A stretch of DNA of 39,415 nucleotides from Cryobacterium sp. (lineage in GTDB: Bacteria > Actinomycetota > Actinomycetes > Actinomycetales > Microbacteriaceae), in assembly GCA_019638975.1 (NCBI GenBank), contig JAHBST010000010.1, positions 1 through 39,415 on the forward strand, read 5' to 3'. Shown here piece by piece: positions 17,299-26,146 of the stretch. How positions within the stretch are numbered: the first letter of the stretch is position 1; the number at the start of each line of letters is the position of its first letter. Under the pieces are notes generated by a model that saw nothing but the letters and a program-made list of their open reading frames with translations, was not told the origin of the DNA and ran no database searches. Position numbers and translations under genes: made by a program.

Positions 17299-17316
17299 CC
17301 TTTCCTAGGGCGATGG
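17299..17316. repeat. 18-bp direct repeat, copy 1 (downstream of the binding-protein gene)
   Basis: CCTTTCCTAGGGCGATGG here is identical to 18662-18679, so the same 18-mer flanks the binding-protein gene on both sides, 1363 bp apart. In the other copy, its complement supplies the ribosome-binding site of that gene. Here it is about 84 bp before the permease ATG, with no start codon to serve. Confidence 0.8.
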
Positions 17317-17325
17317 GCAAGAACG

Positions 17326-17366
17326 AGGATGCTCGGCGCGACATGCACGGTTGCGCCGAGCATCCT
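17326..17366 (-). terminator. Strong intergenic hairpin after the binding-protein gene
   Basis: A perfect 14-bp stem (AGGATGCTCGGCGC and its complement, arms 17326-17339 and 17353-17366) encloses 13 bases. There is no T-run after it. It lies 15 bp after the binding-protein stop. Such hairpins in sugar-importer operons often cause partial termination or protect the 3' end of the binding-protein message, giving more binding protein than permease. That role is inferred. Confidence 0.7.
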
Positions 17367-17381
17367 GTGTTCATCGGCCTT

Positions 17382-18653
17382 TTAGCCGTTGAGGATTCCG
17401 TCGATCTTCGCGTCGAGCGCCTTCGCAAGCGTGGGGATGTCCCCACCCTGTGCGATTTGCACGAAGAAGTCGGTCAACGCGCCGGATGCCTCGACGTCGG
17501 CCCACTTGGGCGACGCCGGCGTGAGGCGCGCGTTGCCGGCCGCGGCGGAAATCGCCTTCGCGACATCATCCGTTCCGAGCGTGCTCGCGAGCGACTTCAG
17601 CGCGGGAACGAGACCGTTCTTGCCGTAGATCGTCTGGAACCCGTCGCTCAGGATGATCTTGAGCGCCTTCGTGGCCAGTCCGGGGTGAGCGGACTTCGCA
17701 GACACGGCAATGTTCGATCCACCGGCGAATACTTGTGCGGCTCCGCCGTTCACACCGGGGAGCGCGTACACGCCGAGGTTGGACTCCTGGTCGGGGCAGC
17801 CGGGCGCGTCAGCGTCCTTGGGCGCGAGGATCGACCACTTGACCCAGCTCGGGGCCGACAGCTGAAGCGTCGTACCTTCGCAGAACCCGACTTGCGGGTT
17901 CGTCTCGTTGCCGTCCTTCGGCGCCGTCGACGCTTTCTGCATGAGTTCTTGCACCTCGGCGAGACCCTTGAGGGAGCCCGCGGACGAGAATTGCGACGAC
18001 CACTTGCCGTCCTTGAAGGTTGCTACCTCTCCACCGTTCTCCCAAATGAAGGGAAGCGCGTTGTACCAGTCCTGTCCCGGCCACCAGATCCCCGACTTTC
18101 CGGGGTTATCCGTTGCGAGTGTTTCCGCGTTGGAAATGTACTGGTCGAGCGTGGTCGGCACCGACAGGTTGGCCGCGGCGAGCGCGTCCTTCTTGTAGAA
18201 CACAAGGCGCGAACCGGAGTAGAGCGGCGGCGCGTAGAACTTGCCCGCATAGCTACCGGCCTCGACGAAGCCGGGCAGCAAGTCGTCGCCACCCAGCGCC
18301 TTGTATTGCTTGGTGAGGTCGAGGAACGCGCCCGACGACGTGAAAGCCGCCGCTTGCGTGTTTCCGACCTCGACGACATCCGGGCTGTCGCTGCCCGAGA
18401 GGCTTGTCGTGAGCTTGTCGACGAGCCCGGTCCATGACTGCTCCTCGATCGTGAGGGTTGAGCCTGGGTTCTCTTTCTCGAAGGTGGTCTTCAGGTAGTC
18501 GCGAGCCTCCTGCGGAGTATCGGTGCCCACCAGCCAGACGCGAATATCTGCGGGTCCTTCGTCGGACGCGGGGGTTGTGGTCCCACCTCCGGCGCAACCC
18601 GCGAGGGTGATCGCCGCCGCGGCCGCGATGGCCGCGAAGCTGAGCTTCCTCAT
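17382..18653 (-). CDS. Sugar-binding lipoprotein of ABC importer
   Basis: This 423-residue family 1 solute-binding protein has a lipoprotein signal ending LAGC (Cys20) and an acidic, Ser/Thr-rich linker. Two-lobed periplasmic-type features follow, including DSPDVVEVGNTQ, LYSGSRLVFYKKDAL and GGSNIAVSAKS. It should be tethered outside the membrane and deliver sugar to the two downstream permeases. Chitobiose or GlcNAc is the likely ligand from context (ROK kinase, nagB, nagA, hexosaminidases); the sequence alone does not show it. The start has AGGAAAGG at good distance. The gene lies 63 bp after the ROK repressor gene. Confidence 0.9.
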   Translation of the reverse strand: MRKLSFAAIAAAAAITLAGCAGGGTTTPASDEGPADIRVWLVGTDTPQEARDYLKTTFEKENPGSTLTIEEQSWTGLVDKLTTSLSGSDSPDVVEVGNTQAAAFTSSGAFLDLTKQYKALGGDDLLPGFVEAGSYAGKFYAPPLYSGSRLVFYKKDALAAANLSVPTTLDQYISNAETLATDNPGKSGIWWPGQDWYNALPFIWENGGEVATFKDGKWSSQFSSAGSLKGLAEVQELMQKASTAPKDGNETNPQVGFCEGTTLQLSAPSWVKWSILAPKDADAPGCPDQESNLGVYALPGVNGGAAQVFAGGSNIAVSAKSAHPGLATKALKIILSDGFQTIYGKNGLVPALKSLASTLGTDDVAKAISAAAGNARLTPASPKWADVEASGALTDFFVQIAQGGDIPTLAKALDAKIDGILNG

Positions 18654-18661
18654 GGTGTGTT

Positions 18662-18679
18662 CCTTTCCTAGGGCGATGG
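18662..18679. repeat. 18-bp direct repeat, copy 2 (carries the ribosome site)
   Basis: This is identical to 17299-17316. Read on the minus strand it ends in CCTAGGAAAGG, the ribosome-binding site of the binding-protein gene. It is resemblance only, but CTAGGAAAG also recalls the GTTAGG half-sites near the ROK promoter. Confidence 0.8.
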
Positions 18680-18701
18680 TGTCAGCACGCTGCTGGACAC
18701 C
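18678..18701 (-). terminator. Hairpin between ROK repressor and binding-protein genes
   Basis: GGTGTCAGCA pairs with TGCTGGACACC (one bulged base) around a CGC loop, 16 bp after the repressor stop. No T-run follows. It may attenuate readthrough from the repressor gene into the transporter operon or simply mark a processing site. Confidence 0.4.
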
Positions 18702-18716
18702 CCGTGGTGCATGGGA

Positions 18717-19943
18717 TCAGGAGACCCCGAGTTGCCCGGAGAGCACCATCACGGCAGCGCCGCGCACGACGATGTCCTCTCCGAGCGTTGTCATCCGTAA
18801 CGTGAGATCGCCATGGAATTCGGCCATCGTGCGGTTGCGGAGCGTTTCGATGGTTGCCGCCGCGAGCGGGCCATCAAGCAAATGGGTCGGGCCGCTCAAC
18901 ACGATTTCTGCGAGGTTGAGCGCTCCGACGACGGGCGCGAGTGCGAGCCCGAGGTGGCGGCCGGCATCGGCAAGTACGAGGTCGCGTGCGCTGTTGGATG
19001 CCGCAGCCAGTGCGGATTCGAGACGGGGCACGGCGAGCCAGGTTTCGAGGCATCCGCTCTTTCCGCACACGCACGCCATGCCGCCTTCGGTGCCGACGAC
19101 GACGTGTCCGATCTCTCCCGCAGCGAATCGGCTGCCGAAGAGCGGCGTACCTCCGAGCAGCAGCCCGGCACCGACACCATGGCCGATCTTGACGAGCATC
19201 ATGTCGCGATCTGCGCCGCCGAAGCTGTGTTCGGCGAGCACGGCGGCGTTCGCGTCGTTGCCGACGACGACGGGTAGCGCGAACACGTCTTCGAGAACGC
19301 TTTGAAGGTGCAGATCGGTCCAGCCGAGGTTCGGGGCCGACAGTACCGTGCCGGCGAGATCGACGACACCGGGCGATCCCACACCGATGCCGAGGATCGG
19401 GCGCGTCGCGAGCCGAACGAGTTGGCCGACGAGGTCGGCAACTTTCGCGGTCGCCTCATCACCCGTGCTGCCCGCGAGCGCGACTTCGCGGCGTTGGAGG
19501 ATTGTGCCATCGAGGTCGAGCACAGCCCCTTGGAACATCGCATAGTCACTGAGGTCGATGCCGACGATTTGGAAGGCCGTGCGGTTGATATCGAGGAGCG
19601 TCGCGGGCTTGCCGGGCCGGGCATCCTCGCGCTGTCCGGTTTCGACGATGAGTCCTTCGGCGATGAATTCGCCGACGAGGTCAGAGATGGTGACGCGAGT
19701 GAGCCCAGTGCTTCGCGAGATGTCTGCGCGGCTTTGCTGCCCCGCACGATAGAGGGTTTGAAGCACGAGCGAACGATTGTGGCTGCGAGCGTGCTCTGGC
19801 AGAACTTTGGCGCTCGGGCGCAACGCGCGACCGGAGGCGAACCCCTGGGTCGTGGTGTCGGCGAAGCCGGTTCCGCGAGTCGCCGGGGAAAGAGTTGGCG
19901 CGATCGTGGAGGGGAGGCTTCGCTGCGCTCCCGCTGCAGTCAT
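18717..19943 (-). CDS. ROK-family transcriptional repressor
   Basis: This 408-residue protein has an N-terminal winged helix-turn-helix (about 56-103, NRSLVLQTLYRAGQQSRADI onward) fused to a ROK sugar-binding domain with the zinc motif ending CVCGKSGCLE. It is the first gene before the sugar importer on the same strand and is the likely local regulator, relieved by a GlcNAc-type sugar or sugar phosphate. The ATG 19943 is chosen because a good promoter (TGGACA, 17 bp, TTTACT) ends six bases before it, predicting a leaderless message. A longer frame to 20102 would run through that promoter. Repressor function and ligand are inferred from family and place. Confidence 0.88.
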   Translation of the reverse strand: MTAAGAQRSLPSTIAPTLSPATRGTGFADTTTQGFASGRALRPSAKVLPEHARSHNRSLVLQTLYRAGQQSRADISRSTGLTRVTISDLVGEFIAEGLIVETGQREDARPGKPATLLDINRTAFQIVGIDLSDYAMFQGAVLDLDGTILQRREVALAGSTGDEATAKVADLVGQLVRLATRPILGIGVGSPGVVDLAGTVLSAPNLGWTDLHLQSVLEDVFALPVVVGNDANAAVLAEHSFGGADRDMMLVKIGHGVGAGLLLGGTPLFGSRFAAGEIGHVVVGTEGGMACVCGKSGCLETWLAVPRLESALAAASNSARDLVLADAGRHLGLALAPVVGALNLAEIVLSGPTHLLDGPLAAATIETLRNRTMAEFHGDLTLRMTTLGEDIVVRGAAVMVLSGQLGVS

Positions 19944-19949
19944 TTTGTT

Positions 19950-19985
19950 AGTAAAGCGTACAAACAAACTTCTGTCCAGTTTGTT
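19950..19985 (-). promoter_or_regulatory. Leaderless promoter of the ROK gene with overlapping inverted repeat
   Basis: On the minus strand, a -35 TGGACA (19978-19973) and a -10 TTTACT (19955-19950) are separated by 17 bp, and the ATG follows six bases later. A perfect inverted repeat, AACAAACT and AGTTTGTT seven bases apart (19963-19970 and 19978-19985), covers the -35 and half the spacer. That is a sound position for autorepression. Related GTTAG half-sites lie at 19947 and 19983. Confidence 0.6.
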
Positions 19986-20015
19986 AGGGATGTTTACCAA
20001 TCTGTTATGAATTCG
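19983..20015. promoter_or_regulatory. GTTAC-like box cluster between ROK and ABC genes
   Basis: GTTAG (19983), TTTAC (19993) and GTTAT (20004) lie at 10- and 11-bp steps. The segment 19992-20015 matches 31566-31589, upstream of the subtilase gene, at 20 of 24 positions. It is upstream of both the ROK promoter and the FtsX-type permease gene at 20117, so its target is ambiguous. An MtrA-like site is possible. Confidence 0.35.
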
Positions 20016-20116
20016 GCGAAACGCGGCCCGGCGAGCTGGCGCGGCAGCGATCCCGTCCTCATCGTGTCGGCCGTGCCCTCTTGTTAGGCTCAATCCGACC
20101 ATATGGAGGATCCTTC

Positions 20117-23100
20117 GTGAACAGCCTGCGCCTCGCCATGCGACGATCGGGCGCGCAGCTCGGGCTACTCGCGACCGTGGGTGCCGTCGCGCTCGTCACG
20201 ACAGCGCTCGTGGCGGGAATCACGGGGTACCTCGACTTCTCGGCGACCGTGAACACGCGCGCGCTGCTCGCGGACGTTCCCGCGACTGCGAGCAGCATCC
20301 GCGTCGAGACGAAACTCGCCGACGACGCGACGACGCAGGCCCGGGCCGCAGACGCGCTTTTCGCCAAAGAATTTTCAGGCACACCCGTCGAAGTGACGAG
20401 AACGCTTTCCGATTTTCCTCTGCCGGCGACTCGCGGCGACGCACCCGTCACGCGAACCGACGGTAGCGATGTGCGCGTCACGGTCGCGTCGGATGCCGGG
20501 CTCGAGGCAAACGCCACGCTCGTCTCCGGCGCATGGCCGGGGGCATCCGCAAGCGATGGCACGCCCGAATCTCCCTACTCGGGCGCGATGCAAGCGGATG
20601 CCGCGAAGGCGATCGGCCTCGCGATCGGGGACGCGATCGCCGTGGGAAGCGGCTCGGATACGAAATCCATCACGATCGTCGGCATGTGGCGCGCAAACGA
20701 CGCGGACAGCCAGCGCTGGTTCTCCGACACCGGCGCCGCGACCGGCAATGCGGTCCCTGCGGGCGACGGTACGCCGAGCGTTGGACCGCTTATGGTTCCC
20801 GAAAGCGCCCTCCCCACCTTCGGCCCGATTCCAACCGTCTACTGGACGATCGCGCTCGATGCGAAGCGCGCTACCCCTGAGCAACTCGAACGTTTCGCGG
20901 ACACCGCCGCGAACTTGCGCCAGCACGTCATCGACGATGATCGCGTCGGCAACGGCGACATTCTCGTGAGCGGCACGATCGCCGAAACCGCTAAGACCGT
21001 CCACTCGAGCCTCGAATCCGTGCGCGGCGTGACTCCCGTCGGCGTTCTGCTCGTCGCGCTCATCGGCCTCATCGCCTTGCTTCAACTCGCCCGTTTGCTC
21101 TCTCTCGCGCGGCGTCCCGAGAACGCGCTGCTGCGCTCGCGCGGCGCATCCGCCCAGTGGCTCACGACGGCGGGCGTCGTCGAAGCGGCCGCCGTCGCGG
21201 TTCTCGGTTGCGGCCTCGGATTCGCGGCTGCTGCCGGTACCCTCACATGGCTGTACGGTCCGGCTTCCGTTCCTTTTGCACCGTGGATGTTCGCGTTGCT
21301 CGCCGCGTTGGCTCTGCTCGTCATTTTCGGGACGACCGCGTTCCTCGACTCGATCCGCCTTGCCAAGCGCGACGCAGTCGACGACTCGGGGCGCACGAGG
21401 AAGGCCGCGACGATGGGCACGGCGGTGCTCGCTGTGGCTGCCGCCGGTGTCGCCGTGTGGCAGTCCCTTCTCTACGGGTCTCCCCTCATCACGGATGCCT
21501 CCGGCCGCAGTTCCGTGAACCCGCTCGCCGTCATCGCTCCGACTCTGTCGCTCATCGCGATCGCCCTCGTCCTGCTCGTCGCTTTCGGCCCGCTGGCGGC
21601 CGCGTGGCAGCGCGTTGCTGCCGCGCGCCCGCGCCTTCAGCCCTCGTACTCAGCGCGCCAGGTCGCCCGCGGGCTCGGCAGTTACGCGGTCGCCGTTCTC
21701 GTCGTGGCGCTCGCCGTGGGTGGACTCGTCGTCGCCTCCGGGTACTCGGGCACGTGGCGCGGCCTCGCGGAAAGCAATGCGGAGTTGGTGGCGGGTGCTG
21801 ATGCGCGCGTCGTCCTCACCACGTCGGACTTTGTGCCGGCGGATGCCACGCCCGAGACGGGCGCCGAGTTCCTGTCCGTTCCCGGCGTCACGGCCGCGGT
21901 TCCCGTCGTGTCCACTCCCATCACGATCGGCGACGCTGACATGGGACAGCTCACGGCAATCCCGCACGACGCGATCGAGACGATGGTCACGCGCGCCGGC
22001 GGTGCAGTCGATCCCGCCGCAATCGCTCGCGGTGTCGGAAATGCGGAGCTCAAAGGCATCCGGCTCCCGAAGGAGACGAGCTCACTTTCCCTGTCGATGA
22101 CGGTCAAGGAAGGATTCGGGCCCGACGAAGCCAGGGTCGGCACGCACAGTGGCTGGATTCAAGGGACGTTATGGCTGCGGAACGCAGCGGGTGCGGTGGT
22201 TTCTTTGGCACTTCACCAGGTCGACCTCGCTCCACTGGACACAGCGGATTCTGCCACCGCGACCGCGGCCGTCACCGTTCCCCCGAGTTCCGAACCGTGG
22301 CACCTCGTCGCGATCGACTACACGACGAGAGCGAATGCCGGCTTCATCAACACCACGTTCGGCGACGTCGAAGCGACCACGCCATCCGGAACCGAACACG
22401 TCGCGCTCGATACGAGGACGTGGGGGATGCCGCTTCTCTCCGCGTTCGGCTCGGCCGCCCAAATGTCCGCCGACGGACTGACGCTCGGCTTGCAGTCGCA
22501 ATCGGGCGGGCAATTCAGCTTGCGATACACGGAGCAAGGCGTCGATTTGGCCACCACTACGCAACCCGGTTATGCGGGCAACTGGTTTTTCGAACCCGAG
22601 CCTCTTCCACTCGTCGTGAGCACCGGGCTCGCCACCCGATACGACGTGGCGCCGGGCGATCCGCTCACCTTGCGCTTTGCCGGCAGCGGCCTCAGCATCA
22701 CGGGAAAGGTTGCGGCAGTCGTGCCGCTCGTGCCGGGGCCGCAAGTCTCGAGCGCCGTGGTCGTGGATTTGAACGCACTCAACACGTACATTCTCGCCGC
22801 GAGCATGGTCGTTCCCCGCGCCAATCAGGTGTGGCTCGCGACGGACGGCCCGATCGACTTCAGCACTGCTCTCCCGCAGGGAGCGAGCGTCGTGACCCCG
22901 GCCAATGCCGTCGACACGACGTTCGCGGCCCCGGCCGAGCTCGCACTCTGGATCGCCGCGATCGGATGCCTGCTGCTCGCGGCGATCTCGCTCGGCGCGG
23001 TCGCCCTCACCGTCGCGCGCTCTCGGCGAGGCGAGGTCGCGGTGTTGCGCGCGGTGGGCGTCGCCGCGAGCCAGCAATCGCGTTCGCGGCTCGCGGAACT

Positions 23101-23359
23101 CTCCGCGGTGATTCTCGTGTCGGCTCTCTTCGGTGTGCTCGGCGGCGTCGCGGTTTCCGCCCTTCTTGTTCCCAACCTTGCGCGCTCGGCAGTGCAGAGC
23201 GTGTCGGATGGGCTGCATGCGACGCTCGCCTTCGGGCTCGCGACGGGCGGCGGGCTCTTCCTCGCCTCGCTCGCCGTCATGTTCGGAATCGCAGCTACGT
23301 CCGCCGCACGCGTTCGCCGGGCCGCTCTCGATACGAGCGAAAGACTGGAGACGCGATGA
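20117..23359 (+). CDS. Large FtsX-type ABC transporter permease (first)
   Basis: This protein of about 1080 residues has around ten hydrophobic helices. One is at 16-36, a long extracellular part runs to about 300, six helices lie between about 308 and 548, a second large extracellular part runs to about 935, and the last three are near 940-965, 995-1020 and 1035-1060. The FtsX/MacB-like core is best seen at the C-terminus (VARSRRGEVAVLRAVGVAASQ). GTG 20117 is chosen for the GGAGGA six bases upstream; a TTG at 20081 has no such site. Such permeases usually export peptides or lipids, or act mechanically on the envelope. The substrate is unknown. Confidence 0.82.
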   Translation: MNSLRLAMRRSGAQLGLLATVGAVALVTTALVAGITGYLDFSATVNTRALLADVPATASSIRVETKLADDATTQARAADALFAKEFSGTPVEVTRTLSDFPLPATRGDAPVTRTDGSDVRVTVASDAGLEANATLVSGAWPGASASDGTPESPYSGAMQADAAKAIGLAIGDAIAVGSGSDTKSITIVGMWRANDADSQRWFSDTGAATGNAVPAGDGTPSVGPLMVPESALPTFGPIPTVYWTIALDAKRATPEQLERFADTAANLRQHVIDDDRVGNGDILVSGTIAETAKTVHSSLESVRGVTPVGVLLVALIGLIALLQLARLLSLARRPENALLRSRGASAQWLTTAGVVEAAAVAVLGCGLGFAAAAGTLTWLYGPASVPFAPWMFALLAALALLVIFGTTAFLDSIRLAKRDAVDDSGRTRKAATMGTAVLAVAAAGVAVWQSLLYGSPLITDASGRSSVNPLAVIAPTLSLIAIALVLLVAFGPLAAAWQRVAAARPRLQPSYSARQVARGLGSYAVAVLVVALAVGGLVVASGYSGTWRGLAESNAELVAGADARVVLTTSDFVPADATPETGAEFLSVPGVTAAVPVVSTPITIGDADMGQLTAIPHDAIETMVTRAGGAVDPAAIARGVGNAELKGIRLPKETSSLSLSMTVKEGFGPDEARVGTHSGWIQGTLWLRNAAGAVVSLALHQVDLAPLDTADSATATAAVTVPPSSEPWHLVAIDYTTRANAGFINTTFGDVEATTPSGTEHVALDTRTWGMPLLSAFGSAAQMSADGLTLGLQSQSGGQFSLRYTEQGVDLATTTQPGYAGNWFFEPEPLPLVVSTGLATRYDVAPGDPLTLRFAGSGLSITGKVAAVVPLVPGPQVSSAVVVDLNALNTYILAASMVVPRANQVWLATDGPIDFSTALPQGASVVTPANAVDTTFAAPAELALWIAAIGCLLLAAISLGAVALTVARSRRGEVAVLRAVGVAASQQSRSRLAELSAVILVSALFGVLGGVAVSALLVPNLARSAVQSVSDGLHATLAFGLATGGGLFLASLAVMFGIAATSAARVRRAALDTSERLETR

Positions 23360-26142
23360 GCCGCCGGTCCCGCACCTCGCTGCCCGGGCTTCTCGCCCGG
23401 CAATTCCGCGCCGACCTGGGTCCTCTTCTCGCAATGGCCGGCATCGTGCTCGTCATCGCCACGCTCGCCTCGGCGGCGCCGCTCGCCCTCAGGTCGATGA
23501 CGGCAGCCGAAGTCGCCTACCAGTTCGAGAACCTGCCTGCGTCTCGACGGGATCTCGTCAGCCGCGCTCCCGGCAACCCGCAACTGACCCCGGGTGCATC
23601 CCCTTTCGCGCAATTCGACACTGCGCTCAAGAACATCACCGCTACAGCGCCGGAGCCGCTGCGGAAGACTCTCGGCACCGCGAATTTCGTCATCTCCACG
23701 GATGACCTTCCGGTGTCGCGGCTCGGAGTCGAATTCAACGATCCGCTGACGCCCATTACGTTCAACGCCTCGAGCGCGCTCGCCGACCGCATCCGCCTGA
23801 CCGGGGGCAGCTTGCCTTCCGCTTTCACCCAAGTGCTCGCGCCCGAGGATCCCGACAGATTTCCGATCAACTCTCTCACGCGCGACCCCGTCGACCCGCA
23901 AATCGACATCGTCCTCTCCACCAAGAGCGCGGAGCTGGCGGGCTGGAAGGTCGGCGAAGCCAGGCTCGTCATGGTCGACACGAGACATGGGTTCTATGCG
24001 AACCTCTCCGGTACTTTCGACGCGCTGGATCCGGGCGACGGATTCTGGGCCGTCGCGCGCTCGACGCTCGAGCCGGGGATATCCCATACGCCCTTCAGCG
24101 GGTCGAATACCAAGATCGTCACGAGCGCGGCGTACATCGACCCTGGCTCGTGGTCGGTCTTCGTCGCGGAGACGGGGCTGAGCCCGACGACAAGCGTCGG
24201 CATCCCCCTTTCGACAGCGGGACTGACGGTGGAGGAGGACGAGGCGCTCCTACCGCAATTGCGCCGGTTCACGAGTCAGCCGCAATCCGTCGCGAAAGTC
24301 GCGAGTACCTCGACCGTGTCCTCGCTCGTGTTCGGCTCGAATGCGGGCGACGTGCTCGCGACCGCGCTCGAGCGCGCGTCGACCGCGACATCCGTTCTCG
24401 TCATGGTCGCATCCGGGCCCATCGGAGTCGCCGTCGCAGCACTGTGGCTTTTGTCGAGGCTCATCGTGTTGCGCCGAAGGGACACGCTCGCGCTCGCCTC
24501 GGCGCGAGGTGCGAGCGGCGCACAATTGAGGTTCTCGCAAGCGCTCGAAGTTCTCGCGCTATCGTTGCCCGCCGCGGCGATCGGCGCACTCATCGCCAGC
24601 TGGTTCTTCCCGTCGGTCTGGTCTCCCCTATCGGTTGAAGTCGCCGGGATCGTCGCTCTCGTCCCGCCGATTCTCATCGCGCTCGCGGCCTCACGACGCA
24701 GCCTTCGCAGCACGAGGGGAGACCTCGATCCACGCGCGCGGGGGCGATACCGCTGGGTGCTCGAGGTCATTGTCCTCGCCCTCACGGCGCTCGCTCTCGC
24801 GCTCCTCCTGCAGCGCGGCCTCGCATCCAACGCGGAATCTGTCGGCGTCGACCCGCTCTTGGCCTCCACCCCGCTCCTCCTCGCCCTCTCCGCGGGGCTC
24901 ATCGTGCTCCGGATCTACCCGCTCCCCTTGCGGGGACTCGCGCGCGCCGCGAAGAAGGGCAAGGGAATCGTGAGCTTCCTCGGCGCGAGCCGAAGCATCC
25001 GCGATCCCGCAGCCGGCCTCGCCCCCGTTCTCGCGATGGTCGTCGGTCTCGCCGTCGCGGTCTTCTCGGGCGTCCTGCTCGGGACAGTCGGCGGCGGCGT
25101 CAGCTCGGCCGCGCATTCGAGCGTCGGTGCGGACCTTCGAATCGATTCGCCCATCCTCACGCCGGACCAATCGAGCGATATCGCAGCCGTCGAGGGAGTC
25201 GCCGAGTCGGTCGGGCTCTACCAGGACAATTCCCTCGTAAATCTCACGGTGCAGGATCGTTCCTCCTCGAACGTCAATGTGGCCGTACCCGTGATCGTCG
25301 TCGACACGTCCGCTCTCGCTCGAGTGCAGCACGGTGTGCCCGGGACGGCGCACTTCGACGACCGGATGTCGGCGACGAGCACGAACAGCATCCCCACGGT
25401 GCTCTCCCCCGACCTCGCGTCGCAATACTCGATCGGGAAGGATTCCTCGCTTGCGGGAGTGGACATCGTGTCCGGCGGCAACGCTGGCACCTCGCCGTCA
25501 CTCAGTGGCGTCGAAGACTGGGTGCTCATCGATGTCGCCAATGCCGACGCGCTCGAGATCACGAAGTTCCTCCCCCGCATCACTCTCGTGCGCCTCGACG
25601 ACGGCGCCGATATCTCGTCGGTCAAAGCTGCGCTGGCCGATATCGTCGGGTCGGATGCCACGATCGAGAGCCCCGCGGATGTCTCGCGCTTGCTCAACGG
25701 TTCGCCCGTGTCCGGCGGTCTCCAGCTCGCACTGCTCGCCTTCATCGTGATCGTCGCACTCTTGTGCGCGGCGACGGTCGTGCTCGCACTCATGATCAGC
25801 GGACCGGCGAGAGAACGGCTCCTCGCGCTGCTGCGAACCCTCGGCCTGACACCGCGCCAGGCACGGGGAATCACCGGTTGGGAGATCGGACCGACCTCGA
25901 TCGTCGCGATCATCGTCGGCCTCATTCTCGGGGCCGTACTTCCGATGCTCGTCCTCGCCGGAGTCGATCTCCGACCCTTCACGGGCGGCGTCCTGCAACC
26001 TGCCATCGAAATCAACCCCGTGCTGCTGGCACTCATCATCGGCGGCTTCGCCTTGCTCGTGGTCATTGCCACTGCCATCGCGATGGCGGCCGCCCGGCGC
26101 ATAAGTCTTGCGAAAACCCTCAGAACTTCCGAGGAAGGATAG
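23356..26142 (+). CDS. Large FtsX-type ABC transporter permease (second)
   Basis: This 928-residue protein is organised like the gene before it: one N-terminal helix (about 24-44), an extracellular domain to about 340, six helices (about 342-580), a second extracellular domain to about 790 and three final helices. The FtsX-type stretch RRDTLALASARGASGAQL follows its second helix, and a similar LLALLRTLGLTPRQARGI follows the eighth. Its start overlaps the previous stop (ATGA), so the two are probably made together as a heteromeric channel. The ATPase gene follows four bases after its stop. Confidence 0.82.
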   Translation: MSRRSRTSLPGLLARQFRADLGPLLAMAGIVLVIATLASAAPLALRSMTAAEVAYQFENLPASRRDLVSRAPGNPQLTPGASPFAQFDTALKNITATAPEPLRKTLGTANFVISTDDLPVSRLGVEFNDPLTPITFNASSALADRIRLTGGSLPSAFTQVLAPEDPDRFPINSLTRDPVDPQIDIVLSTKSAELAGWKVGEARLVMVDTRHGFYANLSGTFDALDPGDGFWAVARSTLEPGISHTPFSGSNTKIVTSAAYIDPGSWSVFVAETGLSPTTSVGIPLSTAGLTVEEDEALLPQLRRFTSQPQSVAKVASTSTVSSLVFGSNAGDVLATALERASTATSVLVMVASGPIGVAVAALWLLSRLIVLRRRDTLALASARGASGAQLRFSQALEVLALSLPAAAIGALIASWFFPSVWSPLSVEVAGIVALVPPILIALAASRRSLRSTRGDLDPRARGRYRWVLEVIVLALTALALALLLQRGLASNAESVGVDPLLASTPLLLALSAGLIVLRIYPLPLRGLARAAKKGKGIVSFLGASRSIRDPAAGLAPVLAMVVGLAVAVFSGVLLGTVGGGVSSAAHSSVGADLRIDSPILTPDQSSDIAAVEGVAESVGLYQDNSLVNLTVQDRSSSNVNVAVPVIVVDTSALARVQHGVPGTAHFDDRMSATSTNSIPTVLSPDLASQYSIGKDSSLAGVDIVSGGNAGTSPSLSGVEDWVLIDVANADALEITKFLPRITLVRLDDGADISSVKAALADIVGSDATIESPADVSRLLNGSPVSGGLQLALLAFIVIVALLCAATVVLALMISGPARERLLALLRTLGLTPRQARGITGWEIGPTSIVAIIVGLILGAVLPMLVLAGVDLRPFTGGVLQPAIEINPVLLALIIGGFALLVVIATAIAMAAARRISLAKTLRTSEEG

Positions 26143-26146
26143 AACC

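Noticed and set aside
19944-20102. Longer N-terminus for the ROK repressor
   Set aside because: The extra residues run through a good promoter and an inverted repeat and have no known domain.
20081-20116. TTG start for the first FtsX-type permease
   Set aside because: No ribosome site precedes it, whereas GTG 20117 has GGAGGA at the right distance.
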